Assembly: GCA_014873095.1 (NCBI GenBank)
Contig: CP050848.1
Location: forward strand, 2,170,001-2,234,000
Length of the DNA stretch: 64,000 bases
Origin: Planctomycetales bacterium ZRK34
Lineage (GTDB): Bacteria > Planctomycetota > Phycisphaerae > Phycisphaerales > Zrk34
Reading direction: 5' to 3'
Position numbers and translations under genes: made by a program. The notes beneath the pieces were generated by a model. That model saw only the letters and a program-made list of their open reading frames with translations. It was not told the DNA's origin and did not search any database. Position 1 is the stretch's first letter. Every line of letters starts with the position of its first letter. Below are positions 47,280-58,131 of the stretch, piece after piece.

Positions 47280-49331
47280 TCAGCGGCGGCGGCGACGGGC
47301 AGCCCCGACGGCCAGCAGGCCGAGCATGGACACGGCCGAGGCCGGCTCGGGGATCACCAGCGTCAGGCGGAACGCGTCCAGTGAAACGCCATCTTCGCGG
47401 GGCTGGAAGCGAAGCGTGTAGCTCTGACCGGCCACCAGCCGCCAGCCGGCGAGCGTCTCACCGCCGCCGGCGTCGGTGCTCTCAACCGCACCCATGTTCA
47501 ACCAGCCGCCAAACGAGGCGTCGCCGTTTTCGACGAAGCGATACCAGTCGGCGATGTCGCCGCCGAGCCCGTCTTCGAGACCGAGGATTCGAGCGTAGAG
47601 CGAATCGCTGTCACCACTGAATCCGTCGAAGCGGACCGAGAGCTGATAGAACCCGGACATCGGGGCGGTGATGTCGAAGTCGAGGTACGGACCGTCGTCG
47701 ACGGTGGCGGTGGTGTTGTAGATGTTGTTGTTGTCGTCGAGAACCTGCATGTAGTGACCGTTCTGCGCGTTGGCGAACTTACCGCCATCGCCGATGACCT
47801 CACCGTCGCCGAGGTTGCCCGTGCCGGCGTCGGCATCGACAAGCTGCCATGACTGGCCGGACCCGTTGTCGCCGCGGCGGGTGTAGTGCTCGGCCTCGAC
47901 TTCCAACTGGAGACCGGACACCGTCGGGCCCACACCGGTCGGCGCCGCCAGCACTTCGGGCTGCAACACCCAGGCGTCGACAGCCGCGGCGTCTTCACGC
48001 TGCGAGTAGCGGAGCGTGTATTCACCGGCGGAGGTGAAGTTGAACGTGATCGGATTACCGGCCGCGCCGGCAACATTGACCTCGGCTTCGCCGGTGCCGT
48101 CCCAGGAATTCGTGGCGAAGTTGCCATCGAGCGAAGCGCCCAGGGTCATTTCGTACCAGTCGGTGCCGACACCTTTGATTTCGACGATGTCGACGAACAG
48201 CGAATCCGACGAGCCGGCCGTTCCGGACGTGGTGGCATTGCCATCCCAGCGGGTGTAAAGCTGATAAACGCCGGGCGTGTCGATCTGAATCTTGTACTCG
48301 ATGGAGGGCGCGCCGTTCGGAGTGCCGGGCGAGCCGTTGTCCGGCAGCGACTGCACATACGTGCCGCGCGCATTGGTGAGGGTTCCGGCGCCAGCGCTTT
48401 CATCGGGTACGATCCGCCACCCGTTGGCGCCATCGTCGCTGCGGCTCATGAACACTTCGCCTTCGCCGACAATTCGATCGCTGGTGTTGTTGGCGGCGGT
48501 GTAAACAAAATCTGTCGTGTCGTAGTGGTACACAGCCGCGTGGTACTGATCGGTCACCTGCTGGCTGGTCAGGTCGGTGTTGTAGACAGCGACTTCGTCC
48601 ATGTATCCGCCGTACTGACGATTCAGGTGGTTGCCGCCGGAGCCGAGCTCGCCGAGGCGGACTTCATCGGAGAAGTTGAAGTTGTTGAAAGCGCCGCTGC
48701 CGGAAGCGACGTTGTTGCCGTCGACGTAGAGGTTGATCTGGCCGGAGCCCTGGTTCCACGTGGCGGCGACATGATGCCACGCACCGTCGTCGAGATTCGC
48801 ATCGCCGGCGGTCTGCACATTCACGTTGGTCGCGCCGCGTGCGAACAGTCGCAACTCACCGGTCGGCTGAATGCCCAGGTGCAGTTCGTTCTGCCCGCCG
48901 AACCCGTCGCCGCCGCCTTCATCGGTGCCGTAGAACAGACCCACCGCATCAGTATCCGAAAGCTGCAGCGCGGACGTGTTGACCCACATCGAAACCGACC
49001 CGGCGGCCGAGCTCATGTTCACCGCCGTGGGAACAGTCACGCGGCTCGAGCTGCTGGAAGCATCCAACAGCGCCGAGGTGTTGGTCGAAGTAAACCCGCG
49101 GTAAGTCAGCGGTCGCGGGGCGGTCGACTGGTTCACTGTCACGCCCGCGCCGTAAGCGCCGTCGTTGGACCCGACCGCATCGGCGGCCGTGGTACCGGAC
49201 GCTTCATTGAAGTTGTAGTAGGCGGCCGCACCCTGGTCGATGCGCGTAACGTCTTCATATGTGATAGCGCCGAATGCAGGCCCCGCCGCCAGCGCGGCAA
49301 CCATGCCACAAATCATCTTCTTGATTTTCAT
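47280..49331 (-). CDS. PEP-CTERM surface protein with LamG and two CBM-like domains
   Basis: 683 residues from the ATG at 49331, which has GAGG 5 bases upstream; an ATG at 49346 is possible. A signal peptide (ICGMVAALAAGPAFGA) is followed by a LamG domain (about 35-260: AAAYYNFNEASGTTAADAVGSNDGAYG, SVSMWVN, GAWHHVAATWNQGSGQINLYVDG). Two similar beta-sandwich modules of the CBM6/CBM35 type follow (about 285-460 and 475-665), each ending in an YTLRxxxREDxxxxDA motif. A C-terminal IPEPASAVSMLGLLAVGAARRRRR targets exosortase. A sugar-binding surface protein is likely. A promoter with a GC dyad in the spacer is upstream. Confidence 0.88.
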   Translation of the reverse strand: MKIKKMICGMVAALAAGPAFGAITYEDVTRIDQGAAAYYNFNEASGTTAADAVGSNDGAYGAGVTVNQSTAPRPLTYRGFTSTNTSALLDASSSSSRVTVPTAVNMSSAAGSVSMWVNTSALQLSDTDAVGLFYGTDEGGGDGFGGQNELHLGIQPTGELRLFARGATNVNVQTAGDANLDDGAWHHVAATWNQGSGQINLYVDGNNVASGSGAFNNFNFSDEVRLGELGSGGNHLNRQYGGYMDEVAVYNTDLTSQQVTDQYHAAVYHYDTTDFVYTAANNTSDRIVGEGEVFMSRSDDGANGWRIVPDESAGAGTLTNARGTYVQSLPDNGSPGTPNGAPSIEYKIQIDTPGVYQLYTRWDGNATTSGTAGSSDSLFVDIVEIKGVGTDWYEMTLGASLDGNFATNSWDGTGEAEVNVAGAAGNPITFNFTSAGEYTLRYSQREDAAAVDAWVLQPEVLAAPTGVGPTVSGLQLEVEAEHYTRRGDNGSGQSWQLVDADAGTGNLGDGEVIGDGGKFANAQNGHYMQVLDDNNNIYNTTATVDDGPYLDFDITAPMSGFYQLSVRFDGFSGDSDSLYARILGLEDGLGGDIADWYRFVENGDASFGGWLNMGAVESTDAGGGETLAGWRLVAGQSYTLRFQPREDGVSLDAFRLTLVIPEPASAVSMLGLLAVGAARRRRR

Positions 49332-49392
49332 TTCAACCTCATTCACCGAAATGGATGCAGAATCTCATTCACCCAAACTGCTACTCATGTTT

Positions 49393-49422
49393 AATATACC
49401 CCCGATTACCGGGGCGTGACAA
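49393..49422 (-). promoter_or_regulatory. Candidate promoter TTGTCA-N18-TATATT with dyad in the spacer
   Basis: On the minus strand TTGTCA (49417-49422) and TATATT (49393-49398), 18 bases apart, precede the PEP-CTERM LamG gene by 62 bases. The spacer contains CCCCG-GTAAT-CGGGG, similar in placement and base content to the dyad at 47224-47242. Confidence 0.5.
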
Positions 49423-49486
49423 GAGAAAATCACAAACCCGTGCGGAAATGTGAAGCTGGGTAAAAAACGGCCGGTTTTCCGGTGTT

Positions 49487-50656
49487 TTAACGCCGTTTGA
49501 CGTCGCGGCCGGCCTTGTCGAAATTGTCCCGCAGGTTGCCCGAAAGGATGCCGCGAGCGTCTCCGGGATCGTCAAACTGCCAGATCCGAATCGACGCAAA
49601 ACGCACCTGGGCCGTCCGCCATGCCGCCGGTCCGCCCCACTCCGGCAGCCACACGCCCAGCGTCATCTGCCCCCCCATCGCCGGCACATGCTTCGTGTTG
49701 CGACCGATCAGCCGCCCGTCGATCCAGTGCGTCGCCGACACCCCCGCATGCACCGCATACCGATCGGGCCCCAACCGCTTCAACGGATTGCCCAGGTACT
49801 TCTCAAACGCGACCGCCTTATCCGCCACCCACCAATAGCCTTCAAATTCCACCACCTGCTCGTCGGTGATCTCCGGCAGCTCGCGCAGCTCCGTTCGCCA
49901 GTCAGTCGTATACGTGTGGTATTCACCGTCGGCAATGGGGCCGACCTCGTAAGTTTGCCAGTCGTAGCGGTTCTGACAGAACGTGTTGTACAGACCATGA
50001 TCGAAGTCGCCGCGCTTGCCGAGTTCGGGGAAGTCGATTTCCGACCAGTACTCATTCTGCGGCCCGTTGTACGCCGGCATGTGCGGGTTGTACATCGGCG
50101 TCGCCTCGACGAATTGTTCCTTCATCTCGGGCGGCACCTGCACCCACCGATACCCATACGTCCACAGCGCCGGCACACACCCCTTCGGCCGCGCCGGGTC
50201 CGCCGGCCCGCCTTCGTGCGGCTGCTTCGACCCGACCTTCATCACGATCTCGAATCGACCCGAACAGAAAAATTCGTGCGACACGATCACCCCGCCGACG
50301 CGATCGGCCTTGCCCCACCGCCCGACGATCGGCCCGTCGTATTCATCCCCGTGCGCCCGGCACACCAGCACCGGCTTCGTCTTGCCGCCGACTTCATCCT
50401 CGACGAAGAACACGTTCTCCGGCACCACCCCGTGATTGCCCGCCCCCCAGTGATTGCGCGGCACATACCACGTTTCTTTGTCGAGTTCGCCCCCAGCAAA
50501 ATGTTCATCAACAACCTGCCGCGCTTGTTCCGGCAGCGCCGGCACCTGCGCCTGACAGCCGGCAACACAAACTAATTGAACCACCAAGGCGCCAAGGACA
50601 CCAAGCAAGAGAATGTTGACAGGATGAACAGGATAACAACAGGATTCAATTGGCAT
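49487..50656 (-). CDS. GH16-like secreted lipoprotein (kappa-carrageenase/agarase-like) with repeat-derived signal peptide
   Basis: 389 residues from the ATG at 50656. GH16-like motif EIDFPE (E206, D208, E211) within NEYWSEIDFPELG, with GRFEIVMKVGS before it, an open cleft Trp-rich segment (ALWTYGYRW) and VSATHWIDGRLI near the end. The lipobox VAGC (C34) follows a hydrophobic ILLLGVLGALVVQLVCV stretch. Residues about 8-26 lie within the left arm of a long inverted repeat (50578-50714) present on both strands, so the repeat supplies the signal peptide. Upstream in-frame codons (up to 50734) are repeat translation and are not trusted. It may be recently altered at its start. The substrate is unknown. 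Confidence 0.8.
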   Translation of the reverse strand: MPIESCCYPVHPVNILLLGVLGALVVQLVCVAGCQAQVPALPEQARQVVDEHFAGGELDKETWYVPRNHWGAGNHGVVPENVFFVEDEVGGKTKPVLVCRAHGDEYDGPIVGRWGKADRVGGVIVSHEFFCSGRFEIVMKVGSKQPHEGGPADPARPKGCVPALWTYGYRWVQVPPEMKEQFVEATPMYNPHMPAYNGPQNEYWSEIDFPELGKRGDFDHGLYNTFCQNRYDWQTYEVGPIADGEYHTYTTDWRTELRELPEITDEQVVEFEGYWWVADKAVAFEKYLGNPLKRLGPDRYAVHAGVSATHWIDGRLIGRNTKHVPAMGGQMTLGVWLPEWGGPAAWRTAQVRFASIRIWQFDDPGDARGILSGNLRDNFDKAGRDVKRR

Positions 50657-50714
50657 CCTGTTCATCCTGTCAACTGCTTTTTTCTTCTTGGTGTCCTTGG
50701 CGCCTTGCTGGTTC
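50578..50714. repeat. 137-bp inverted repeat (GGCGCCAAGGACACCAAG type)
   Basis: Left arm 50578-50634 and right arm 50655-50714 are near-perfect reverse complements, each about 57-60 bases, around a 20-base loop. Both arms carry GGCGCCAAGGACACCAAG and TTGACAGGATGAACAGGAT. Read outward from either side they produce a similar peptide (QGAKDTK, VDRMNR). The left arm overlaps the start of the GH16-like gene. Confidence 0.92.
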
Positions 50715-50744
50715 ACGTATTTCATTTCGATCACCGAAAGCGCG

Positions 50745-53681
<2,937 letters not shown>

Positions 53682-53756
53682 CGAAGTTCTCTTTTCGGGG
53701 TTCAAGCCCCAAGTTTATCAGCCGCGGGCGCGGTCGCAAACAGGCGGGTAGAACCC

Positions 53757-53762
53757 TATGAT
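53757..53762 (+). promoter_or_regulatory. Candidate -10 box (TATGAT) for cbiX-like gene
   Basis: TATGAT 59 bases before the ATG at 53822; no convincing -35 box. A CTGGAG ribosome site is near the ATG. Confidence 0.35.
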
Positions 53763-53821
53763 AGCACTCGTAACAGACCCGAAACGAAAACTCCGGTGAG
53801 TCGAATTTTCCTGGAGATCGC

Positions 53822-54286
53822 ATGACCGAATCCCTGGACCACAATCAGATCGGCATCATCGTGGTCGACCACGGCTCGCGCCGGCCCGAGTCCAACGATC
53901 TGCTGCTGGCGGTCGTCAAGCTCTTCGCCGAACAGAGCGATTACCCGATCATCGAGCCGGCCCACATGGAGCTGGCCGAGCCCACGATCGAGCAGGCGTT
54001 TGACCGCTGTGTGCAGCGCGGGGCGAAGGTCGTGGTCTGTCATCCGTTTTTCCTGCTGCCGGGCAAGCACTGGAACCAGGACATCCCCAATCTGACCGCC
54101 GCCGCCGCCGGCAAGCACCCGGGCATCCGCTGGATGGTCACCGCGCCGATCGGCATGAACGAGAAAATGCCGCTGGTGATGAACGATGCGATCGATCACT
54201 GCCTGATGCACGTGCAGGGCAAGGCCGATGAGTGCACCGTCTGCGCCGGCACGGGCAAGTGTCAACTGCACACCGTCGACGGATAA
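53822..54286 (+). CDS. Short CbiX/SirB-type chelatase
   Basis: 154 residues, one domain, the short archaeal-like/SirB size class. GIIVVDHGSRRPESNDLL contains metal-site H17; VVCHPFFLLPGKHWNQDIPN contains H74 and H83. Family members insert cobalt, nickel or iron into tetrapyrroles. A distinctive C-terminal tail has Cys138, Cys141 and Cys147 (CTVCAGTGKC), which could bind a metal or an Fe-S cluster. CTGGAG precedes the ATG by 7 bases. It diverges from gcvP; no other cobalamin gene is near, though HemQ at 37.5 kb works on tetrapyrroles. Confidence 0.88.
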   Translation: MTESLDHNQIGIIVVDHGSRRPESNDLLLAVVKLFAEQSDYPIIEPAHMELAEPTIEQAFDRCVQRGAKVVVCHPFFLLPGKHWNQDIPNLTAAAAGKHPGIRWMVTAPIGMNEKMPLVMNDAIDHCLMHVQGKADECTVCAGTGKCQLHTVDG

Positions 54287-54294
54287 AAGAAGAA

Positions 54295-54317
54295 GCCCAC
54301 GCTTTGGAAGCGTGGGC
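54295..54317. terminator. Bidirectional hairpin between cbiX-like and protease genes
   Basis: Perfect 10-bp stem GCCCACGCTT / AAGCGTGGGC with a TGG loop, located between two converging genes. The word resembles the hairpin at 1605-1633. Confidence 0.7.
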
Positions 54318-54347
54318 CTCGGGGAATTTGAATTGGGGATGTCGGAC

Positions 54348-55376
54348 TCAGGCCTTGCGCCGACGACGCACGATCATGATCATGCCGACGCCGAGCAGCC
54401 CCATCGTGGACGGCTCGGGCACCGCGGTGATCAGCAGAGTTGGCTTGCCGCCGCCTTTGCCGTTGCCACCACCTCCGCCGCCGCTACCACCCTTGCCGCC
54501 ACCCTTACCGCCGCCGCCGTCGCCGAGGCCGGTGTAGCTGTTGATCCAGTCGATAAACTGCGACACGCGGGTGTAGCCGCCCACATCGCCGTAGTCTGAA
54601 TCCGCAACGCCATCCAGTCGCCCCCAACCGAACGAGGTGATGCCGGCCAGCAGATCGATGCCGTCGACATTGATGAACAGGCCGCCGCCGCTGTCGCCGG
54701 GCGCGGTCATGTATTCCAGATCGAGCGGGGTCGCCGAGCCGAAGTTGTTGTCGGCCGTGGTGTGCGGATTGTCGAAGTCGGTCAGCAGGATGCGGTCGTT
54801 CTTGCCGGGGGTGTTGTACGAGGCATCGATGACGTTGTTGCCGGCGCGCTTGACCAGCGACCCGGACTGCCAGCCGGTCAGGCCGGTGCCGGTGGTGCCG
54901 AAGCCGACGGCCGTGGCAATCTCGCCGACTTCATTCTTGCCGGTGTAAAGCTCCGCCGCGGCGAGGCCCGTCTGCAGGACCAGGTCGTCGGAGAAGTGGA
55001 CCAGACCGATGTCGTAACCCTTGCCGAGGTTGCCATCCCAGTTGGAGTGGGCGAAGTACTGGTCGGAGGCGAAGTTCTGGCCGCCGATTTTGAAAGTCAG
55101 GCTGGTGGTGGTGGATTCGGAGACGTGGCCGGCGGTCAGCACCCAGTTGTTGGCGATCAGCACGCCGGAGGCGGCGAAGCCGTAGGAGCCGCCCGAGTCG
55201 GTGCCCGTACCGATGAACTGCCCGACGCTGGCGTAGGCCGATGAAGCGCCGGCCAAGTCGAGATACAGCTGATCGGAACGGTCATCGCGGATGGTCCCGG
55301 CGAAGGCGCTGCCGGCCGACAAAACGCACAAAGCCATAATTGCCATGCGGATAGAATGAGCTTGAAGGGATTCCAT
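54348..55376 (-). CDS. Trypsin-like serine protease with Gly-rich linker and PEP-CTERM tail
   Basis: 342 residues. Start at 55376 with AAGGAG 9 bases upstream (55382 is an alternative). The signal (MAIMALCVLSAGSAFAG) precedes a chymotrypsin-fold domain with the triad H84 (LTAGH), D122 (YDIGLVHF) and S229 (APGDSGGGLF). A Gly/Lys-rich linker (about 287-314) is followed by VPEPSTMGLLGVGMIMIVRRRRKA, the exosortase tail. The anchoring suggests processing of proteins on the cell surface. The gene has its own candidate promoter (55461-55489), and converges on the cbiX-like gene. Confidence 0.93.
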   Translation of the reverse strand: MESLQAHSIRMAIMALCVLSAGSAFAGTIRDDRSDQLYLDLAGASSAYASVGQFIGTGTDSGGSYGFAASGVLIANNWVLTAGHVSESTTTSLTFKIGGQNFASDQYFAHSNWDGNLGKGYDIGLVHFSDDLVLQTGLAAAELYTGKNEVGEIATAVGFGTTGTGLTGWQSGSLVKRAGNNVIDASYNTPGKNDRILLTDFDNPHTTADNNFGSATPLDLEYMTAPGDSGGGLFINVDGIDLLAGITSFGWGRLDGVADSDYGDVGGYTRVSQFIDWINSYTGLGDGGGGKGGGKGGSGGGGGGNGKGGGKPTLLITAVPEPSTMGLLGVGMIMIVRRRRKA

Positions 55377-55460
55377 ACCCATAGACTCCTTTTTCTCGGA
55401 TGTATGATTGCCTGATCTCTGCCCCGATGCGGTTGCCCACGTTGACGTGCGGACAATCGG

Positions 55461-55489
55461 ATAATACCCCACGCTCGCAGGGTGGGCAA
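55461..55489 (-). promoter_or_regulatory. Candidate promoter TTGCCC-N17-TATTAT for the protease
   Basis: On the minus strand TTGCCC (55484-55489) and TATTAT (55461-55466), 17 bases apart, precede the protease start by 84 bases. The spacer again holds an imperfect dyad (CCCAC...GTGGG). Confidence 0.45.
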
Positions 55490-55514
55490 GAAAATTTTGC
55501 ACACCTGTGTCAAA

Positions 55515-55529
55515 CCCCCGGAATCGGGG
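55515..55529 (-). terminator. Short GC hairpin just after yqeY-like gene
   Basis: CCCCG-ATTC-CGGGG immediately follows the stop codon on the minus strand and ends in GTTT. The stem is only 5 bp, so it is weak. Confidence 0.35.
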
Positions 55530-55964
55530 TCAACCCCCGCGGAGGGCCGCCACCACCTGGGCGACGTCCTTGCCGTCGACGGTGGCCCCGGTTGATTTGA
55601 GGTGTTTCATCGCCACGCCGGTGGCCGCTCCGGCGTTGGGGGCATTGCGGATCGCCTCGTCCACCGGCGCCAGGGCCGCCTTGATCTGGGCCTGATCCAG
55701 CGTCTGGGGCAGCAGTTCCGACAGAATGCGGTTTTCCTCGGCCAGCTTCGCTTTGACCGCCTCGTCGCTGGTGACCGCGGCCGTCTCGTCGTTGGCCTTG
55801 ATGATCTTCCGCAAAACCTTGACCGCTTCATCATCGCTGAGACTACCCGTGCGCGACTGGGTGAGCTGCAGATCGCCCAGGGCCACCCGCAGAATCTCCT
55901 TCTCCTGGGCGCGACCGGCCTTCATCGCATCGATCATCCGCTTTTTCACATCGTCAATCAGCAT
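55530..55964 (-). CDS. GatB/YqeY domain protein
   Basis: 144 residues of the YqeY family (homologous to the tail domain of GatB). GGAG is 8 bases before the ATG at 55964. Pattern: KKRMIDAMKAGRAQEKEILRVALGDLQ, DEAVKVLRKIIKANDE, ENRILSELLPQTLDQAQI, NAGAATGVAMKHLK, VDGKDVAQVVAALRGG. The protein may bind tRNA, but no specific function is settled. It is cytoplasmic, with a short hairpin after its stop. It lies between the protease and the ybaK-like gene, on the opposite strand to the latter. Confidence 0.92.
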   Translation of the reverse strand: MLIDDVKKRMIDAMKAGRAQEKEILRVALGDLQLTQSRTGSLSDDEAVKVLRKIIKANDETAAVTSDEAVKAKLAEENRILSELLPQTLDQAQIKAALAPVDEAIRNAPNAGAATGVAMKHLKSTGATVDGKDVAQVVAALRGG

Positions 55965-56148
55965 GGGAAAGTCTCCGATTTTCAGCGTCATCAACGCTCA
56001 GCAGCATCCTAAACCCCGCCGCCCCGCCTGCCAAGCGGAAGCGGATCAACCCGCGGTCTAGAATGGCGCAGAGTTTCCGACCGGCGCCGCCGTGCGCCGT
56101 CGTGCGGCGGCCGCCGATCGCACCCCGCGATCCGTCAGGAGGCCGCCC

Positions 56149-56622
56149 ATGTCACTGAACCACGTCAAAACATTTCTCGATGAGCACCAGATCCGTTACG
56201 TGACCATCAGCCACAGCCCCGCCTACACCGCCCAGGAAATCGCCGCCTGTGCCCACATGCCCGGCCGCGAAGTCGCCAAGAGCGTCATCGTCAAACTCGA
56301 TGATGAGTTGGCCATGGTCGTGATGCCCGCCCCGATGAAGGTCGACCTCGAACTGCTCCGCCATGCCACCGGCGCTCGGGATGTCGCGCTGGCCGATGAG
56401 AACGAGTTCGTCGACCACTTCCCCGACTGCGAGGCCGGCGCCATGCCGCCGCTGGGCAATCTCTACGGCATGAAGGTCTACGTGGCCGAGTCGCTGGCCG
56501 ACGACGAACTCATCGCCTTCAACGCCGGCTCGCACACCGAGTTGATCCGCATGCGCTTCGACGACTTCAAGCGTCTGGTCAACCCGGTCATCGCCCCGCT
56601 GGGCATGCCGCTGTCGGTCTGA
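56149..56622 (+). CDS. YbaK/EbsC-type aminoacyl-tRNA deacylase-like protein
   Basis: 157 residues, AGGAGG 6 bases before the ATG. Family pattern: LDEHQIRYVTISHSPAYTAQEIAACAHMPGREVAKSVIVKL contains the catalytic Lys (KSVIV); the end has GAMPPLGNLYGMKVYVAESL and IAFNAGSHTELIRM. Such proteins trans-edit mischarged tRNA, for example Cys-tRNA-Pro or Ala-tRNA-Pro. A -10 like box TAGAAT is at 56059-56064. Downstream is a 562-bp region with no gene. Confidence 0.92.
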   Translation: MSLNHVKTFLDEHQIRYVTISHSPAYTAQEIAACAHMPGREVAKSVIVKLDDELAMVVMPAPMKVDLELLRHATGARDVALADENEFVDHFPDCEAGAMPPLGNLYGMKVYVAESLADDELIAFNAGSHTELIRMRFDDFKRLVNPVIAPLGMPLSV

Positions 56623-57184
56623 GTTGGGGGAAAGGGGATGGGGGCTGGGGGATGGGGAGAAGGGACACCGTGTGCCCAACGCCGACGCTGAGGTCTTCCG
56701 AAGCGTCTGGTCCGTATCGAGGCGCGCGCACGTCACGACAAAAAACACCCGATTGACATATCCATGATTCGTGCGCGCCGATCGCGGTTTTAGCGCCGGT
56801 ATCCCCGCTCAATCTCCGCCGGCGCGCACACGCGTGTCGCCTCGTCGCGCCGGTGCGCACCGGCGCGGCAAAAATCACCTTGTTTAAAGCGCTTTTCGTC
56901 CGTTTTTTGCCGTTTGGCGCGCACATGCATGGCAAACGGCGACGCCTTCGTGCGCGCGCCCCTGATACCCACGCAAAAACGCCCGTGCGCGCACAAACAC
57001 GTCGTGATAATTCAGTACATTTTGCAGTTTTTGAAAATTCCGCGACGGCTTCGTGCGCACAAAACGTGTCCACCCACCAGAGCCCGGAGCGTGAGCGACG
57101 CGGTACTGTGGCACAGCCGCCCTCGGCTGTGCTCAAGTCATCGCCCGCACAGCCGGGGGCGGCTGTGCCACAGGTTGGAATCGG
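56623..57184. other. Gene-free 562-bp region with GTGCGC/GCGCAC cluster
   Basis: No convincing gene on either strand. From about 56716 to 57057 the words GTGCGC or GCGCAC recur at least eight times (near 56716, 56768, 56820, 56854, 56917, 56946, 56982 and 57050). It includes a 22-bp perfect palindrome CGCGCCGGTGC/GCACCGGCGCG (56846-56867), between A+T-rich patches. The last 80 bases hold the inverted repeat at 57106-57173. The role is unknown. Confidence 0.6.
57106..57173. repeat. Inverted repeat (family E, CTGTGGCACAGCCGCC)
   Basis: 16-base arms CTGTGGCACAGCCGCC (57106-57121) and its complement (57158-57173) flank further short GGCTGTG/CACAGCC copies. Located at the 3' end of the next minus-strand gene. 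Confidence 0.85.
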
Positions 57185-57934
57185 TCACACCCAGCGGCGC
57201 TTGAGCGCGGCGAGGGTCAACAGCCCCAAGCCGGCGGGCAGCGCGGCGGGAGTCGGCAGCAGCGCGGTGTTGGACAAGGCGTTGAGGGCGGCGCTGTCCA
57301 GGTCGACGGTGGTGGAGAAAACGAAACGGTCGAGGGAGTAGCCGCTTTCGCGATCGTCGATGTTGAACTCGAGCACCTGCCCGACCTGTCCGGCAGTGAC
57401 GGTGTAGGTGTCGCCGGCGTTGCGCCAGAAGTAGAGCCCTTCGTGGGGGTGGTTGATCGGATCGTTGTCCGGGCCGCCGGTGGAGTCGAGCACGTTGGCG
57501 GCAGTGTTCCAGTCGCTGGGCAGATAGACCGAATCTTCGTTGCCGTAGTTGGTGGTGTTGGAGACGTCTTCGAAGTGGGAGTAGTGGTAATACAGACGGT
57601 AATCACCGGCCTGTGCGAAGGTGATCTTGTAGGTGATGGTGGAGGAATGGTCGGCGTTGGAGACGCGGGTGTCGTCGAGGATGGCGGCTCCGCCGGAGGC
57701 GTTGGTGTCGGACGGCAGGGCCTCGGAGCCGAAGCTGGTGGTGTAGGTCGGCGTGGTGTCGATGATGATAAAGCCCTTGTCGGGGCTGGTGTCGTGTCGG
57801 ACGAGGCTGTCAAAAAGCTCAGCTTCGAAAGCGACATAGTCGTCGCCGCCGCCCTGCTCATAAATCACGCTGGCGGCCGCGGGCATGGCGCAGACCGCCA
57901 CCAGGAGCATCGACAGAATCGTTGAGCGCTTCAT
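57185..57934 (-). CDS. Secreted CBM-like protein with PTPAALPAGL-type C-terminal anchor
   Basis: 249 residues; GGAG 7 bases before the ATG. Signal peptide (ILSMLLVAVCAMPAAAS), then a single beta-sandwich module similar in pattern to CBM6/35 domains: YVAFEAELFDSLV, STITYKITFAQAGDYRLYYHYSHF, YGNEDSVYLPSDW, YSLDRFVFST. The C-terminus LLPTPAALPAGLGLLTLAALKRRWV is a sorting-type tail with hydrophobic helix and basic end but no PEP motif; planctomycetes use this variant. The gene follows a pseudopilin (58132-58851) with a family C repeat between them, so it is near but probably not within the sigma/FecR locus at 58-64 kb. Confidence 0.82.
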   Translation of the reverse strand: MKRSTILSMLLVAVCAMPAAASVIYEQGGGDDYVAFEAELFDSLVRHDTSPDKGFIIIDTTPTYTTSFGSEALPSDTNASGGAAILDDTRVSNADHSSTITYKITFAQAGDYRLYYHYSHFEDVSNTTNYGNEDSVYLPSDWNTAANVLDSTGGPDNDPINHPHEGLYFWRNAGDTYTVTAGQVGQVLEFNIDDRESGYSLDRFVFSTTVDLDSAALNALSNTALLPTPAALPAGLGLLTLAALKRRWV

Positions 57935-58023
57935 TCCTTGTCTCCTTTGCAAACGCACTGGATCGGGGACCTCAGAGAAGGGTCATTGTAACCGGAGAGG
58001 CGTGCGAGCGACATGAAAATTTA

Positions 58024-58126
58024 GAGCATTTATGTCATTCATGGTCGCGTGACAGCCGCGAGCGGAAGCTCGTGGCCCGCGGGCTTCCGCCCGCGGCTAT
58101 GAAAGAAAACGCGGTCAGAAAATTCG
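58024..58126 (-). repeat. Intergenic repeat family C, copy 2
   Basis: Matches 29721-29827 over about 105 bases, with a 30-base identical core (58077-58106) and the same hairpin arms. It separates the pseudopilin gene from the preceding CBM-like gene. It ends near the pseudopilin stop. Confidence 0.85.
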
Positions 58127-58131
58127 CTGGA

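Noticed and set aside
53682-53821. Possible glycine riboswitch upstream of gcvP
   Set aside because: Only 140 bases separate gcvP from the divergent cbiX-like gene and no tandem aptamer features were seen.
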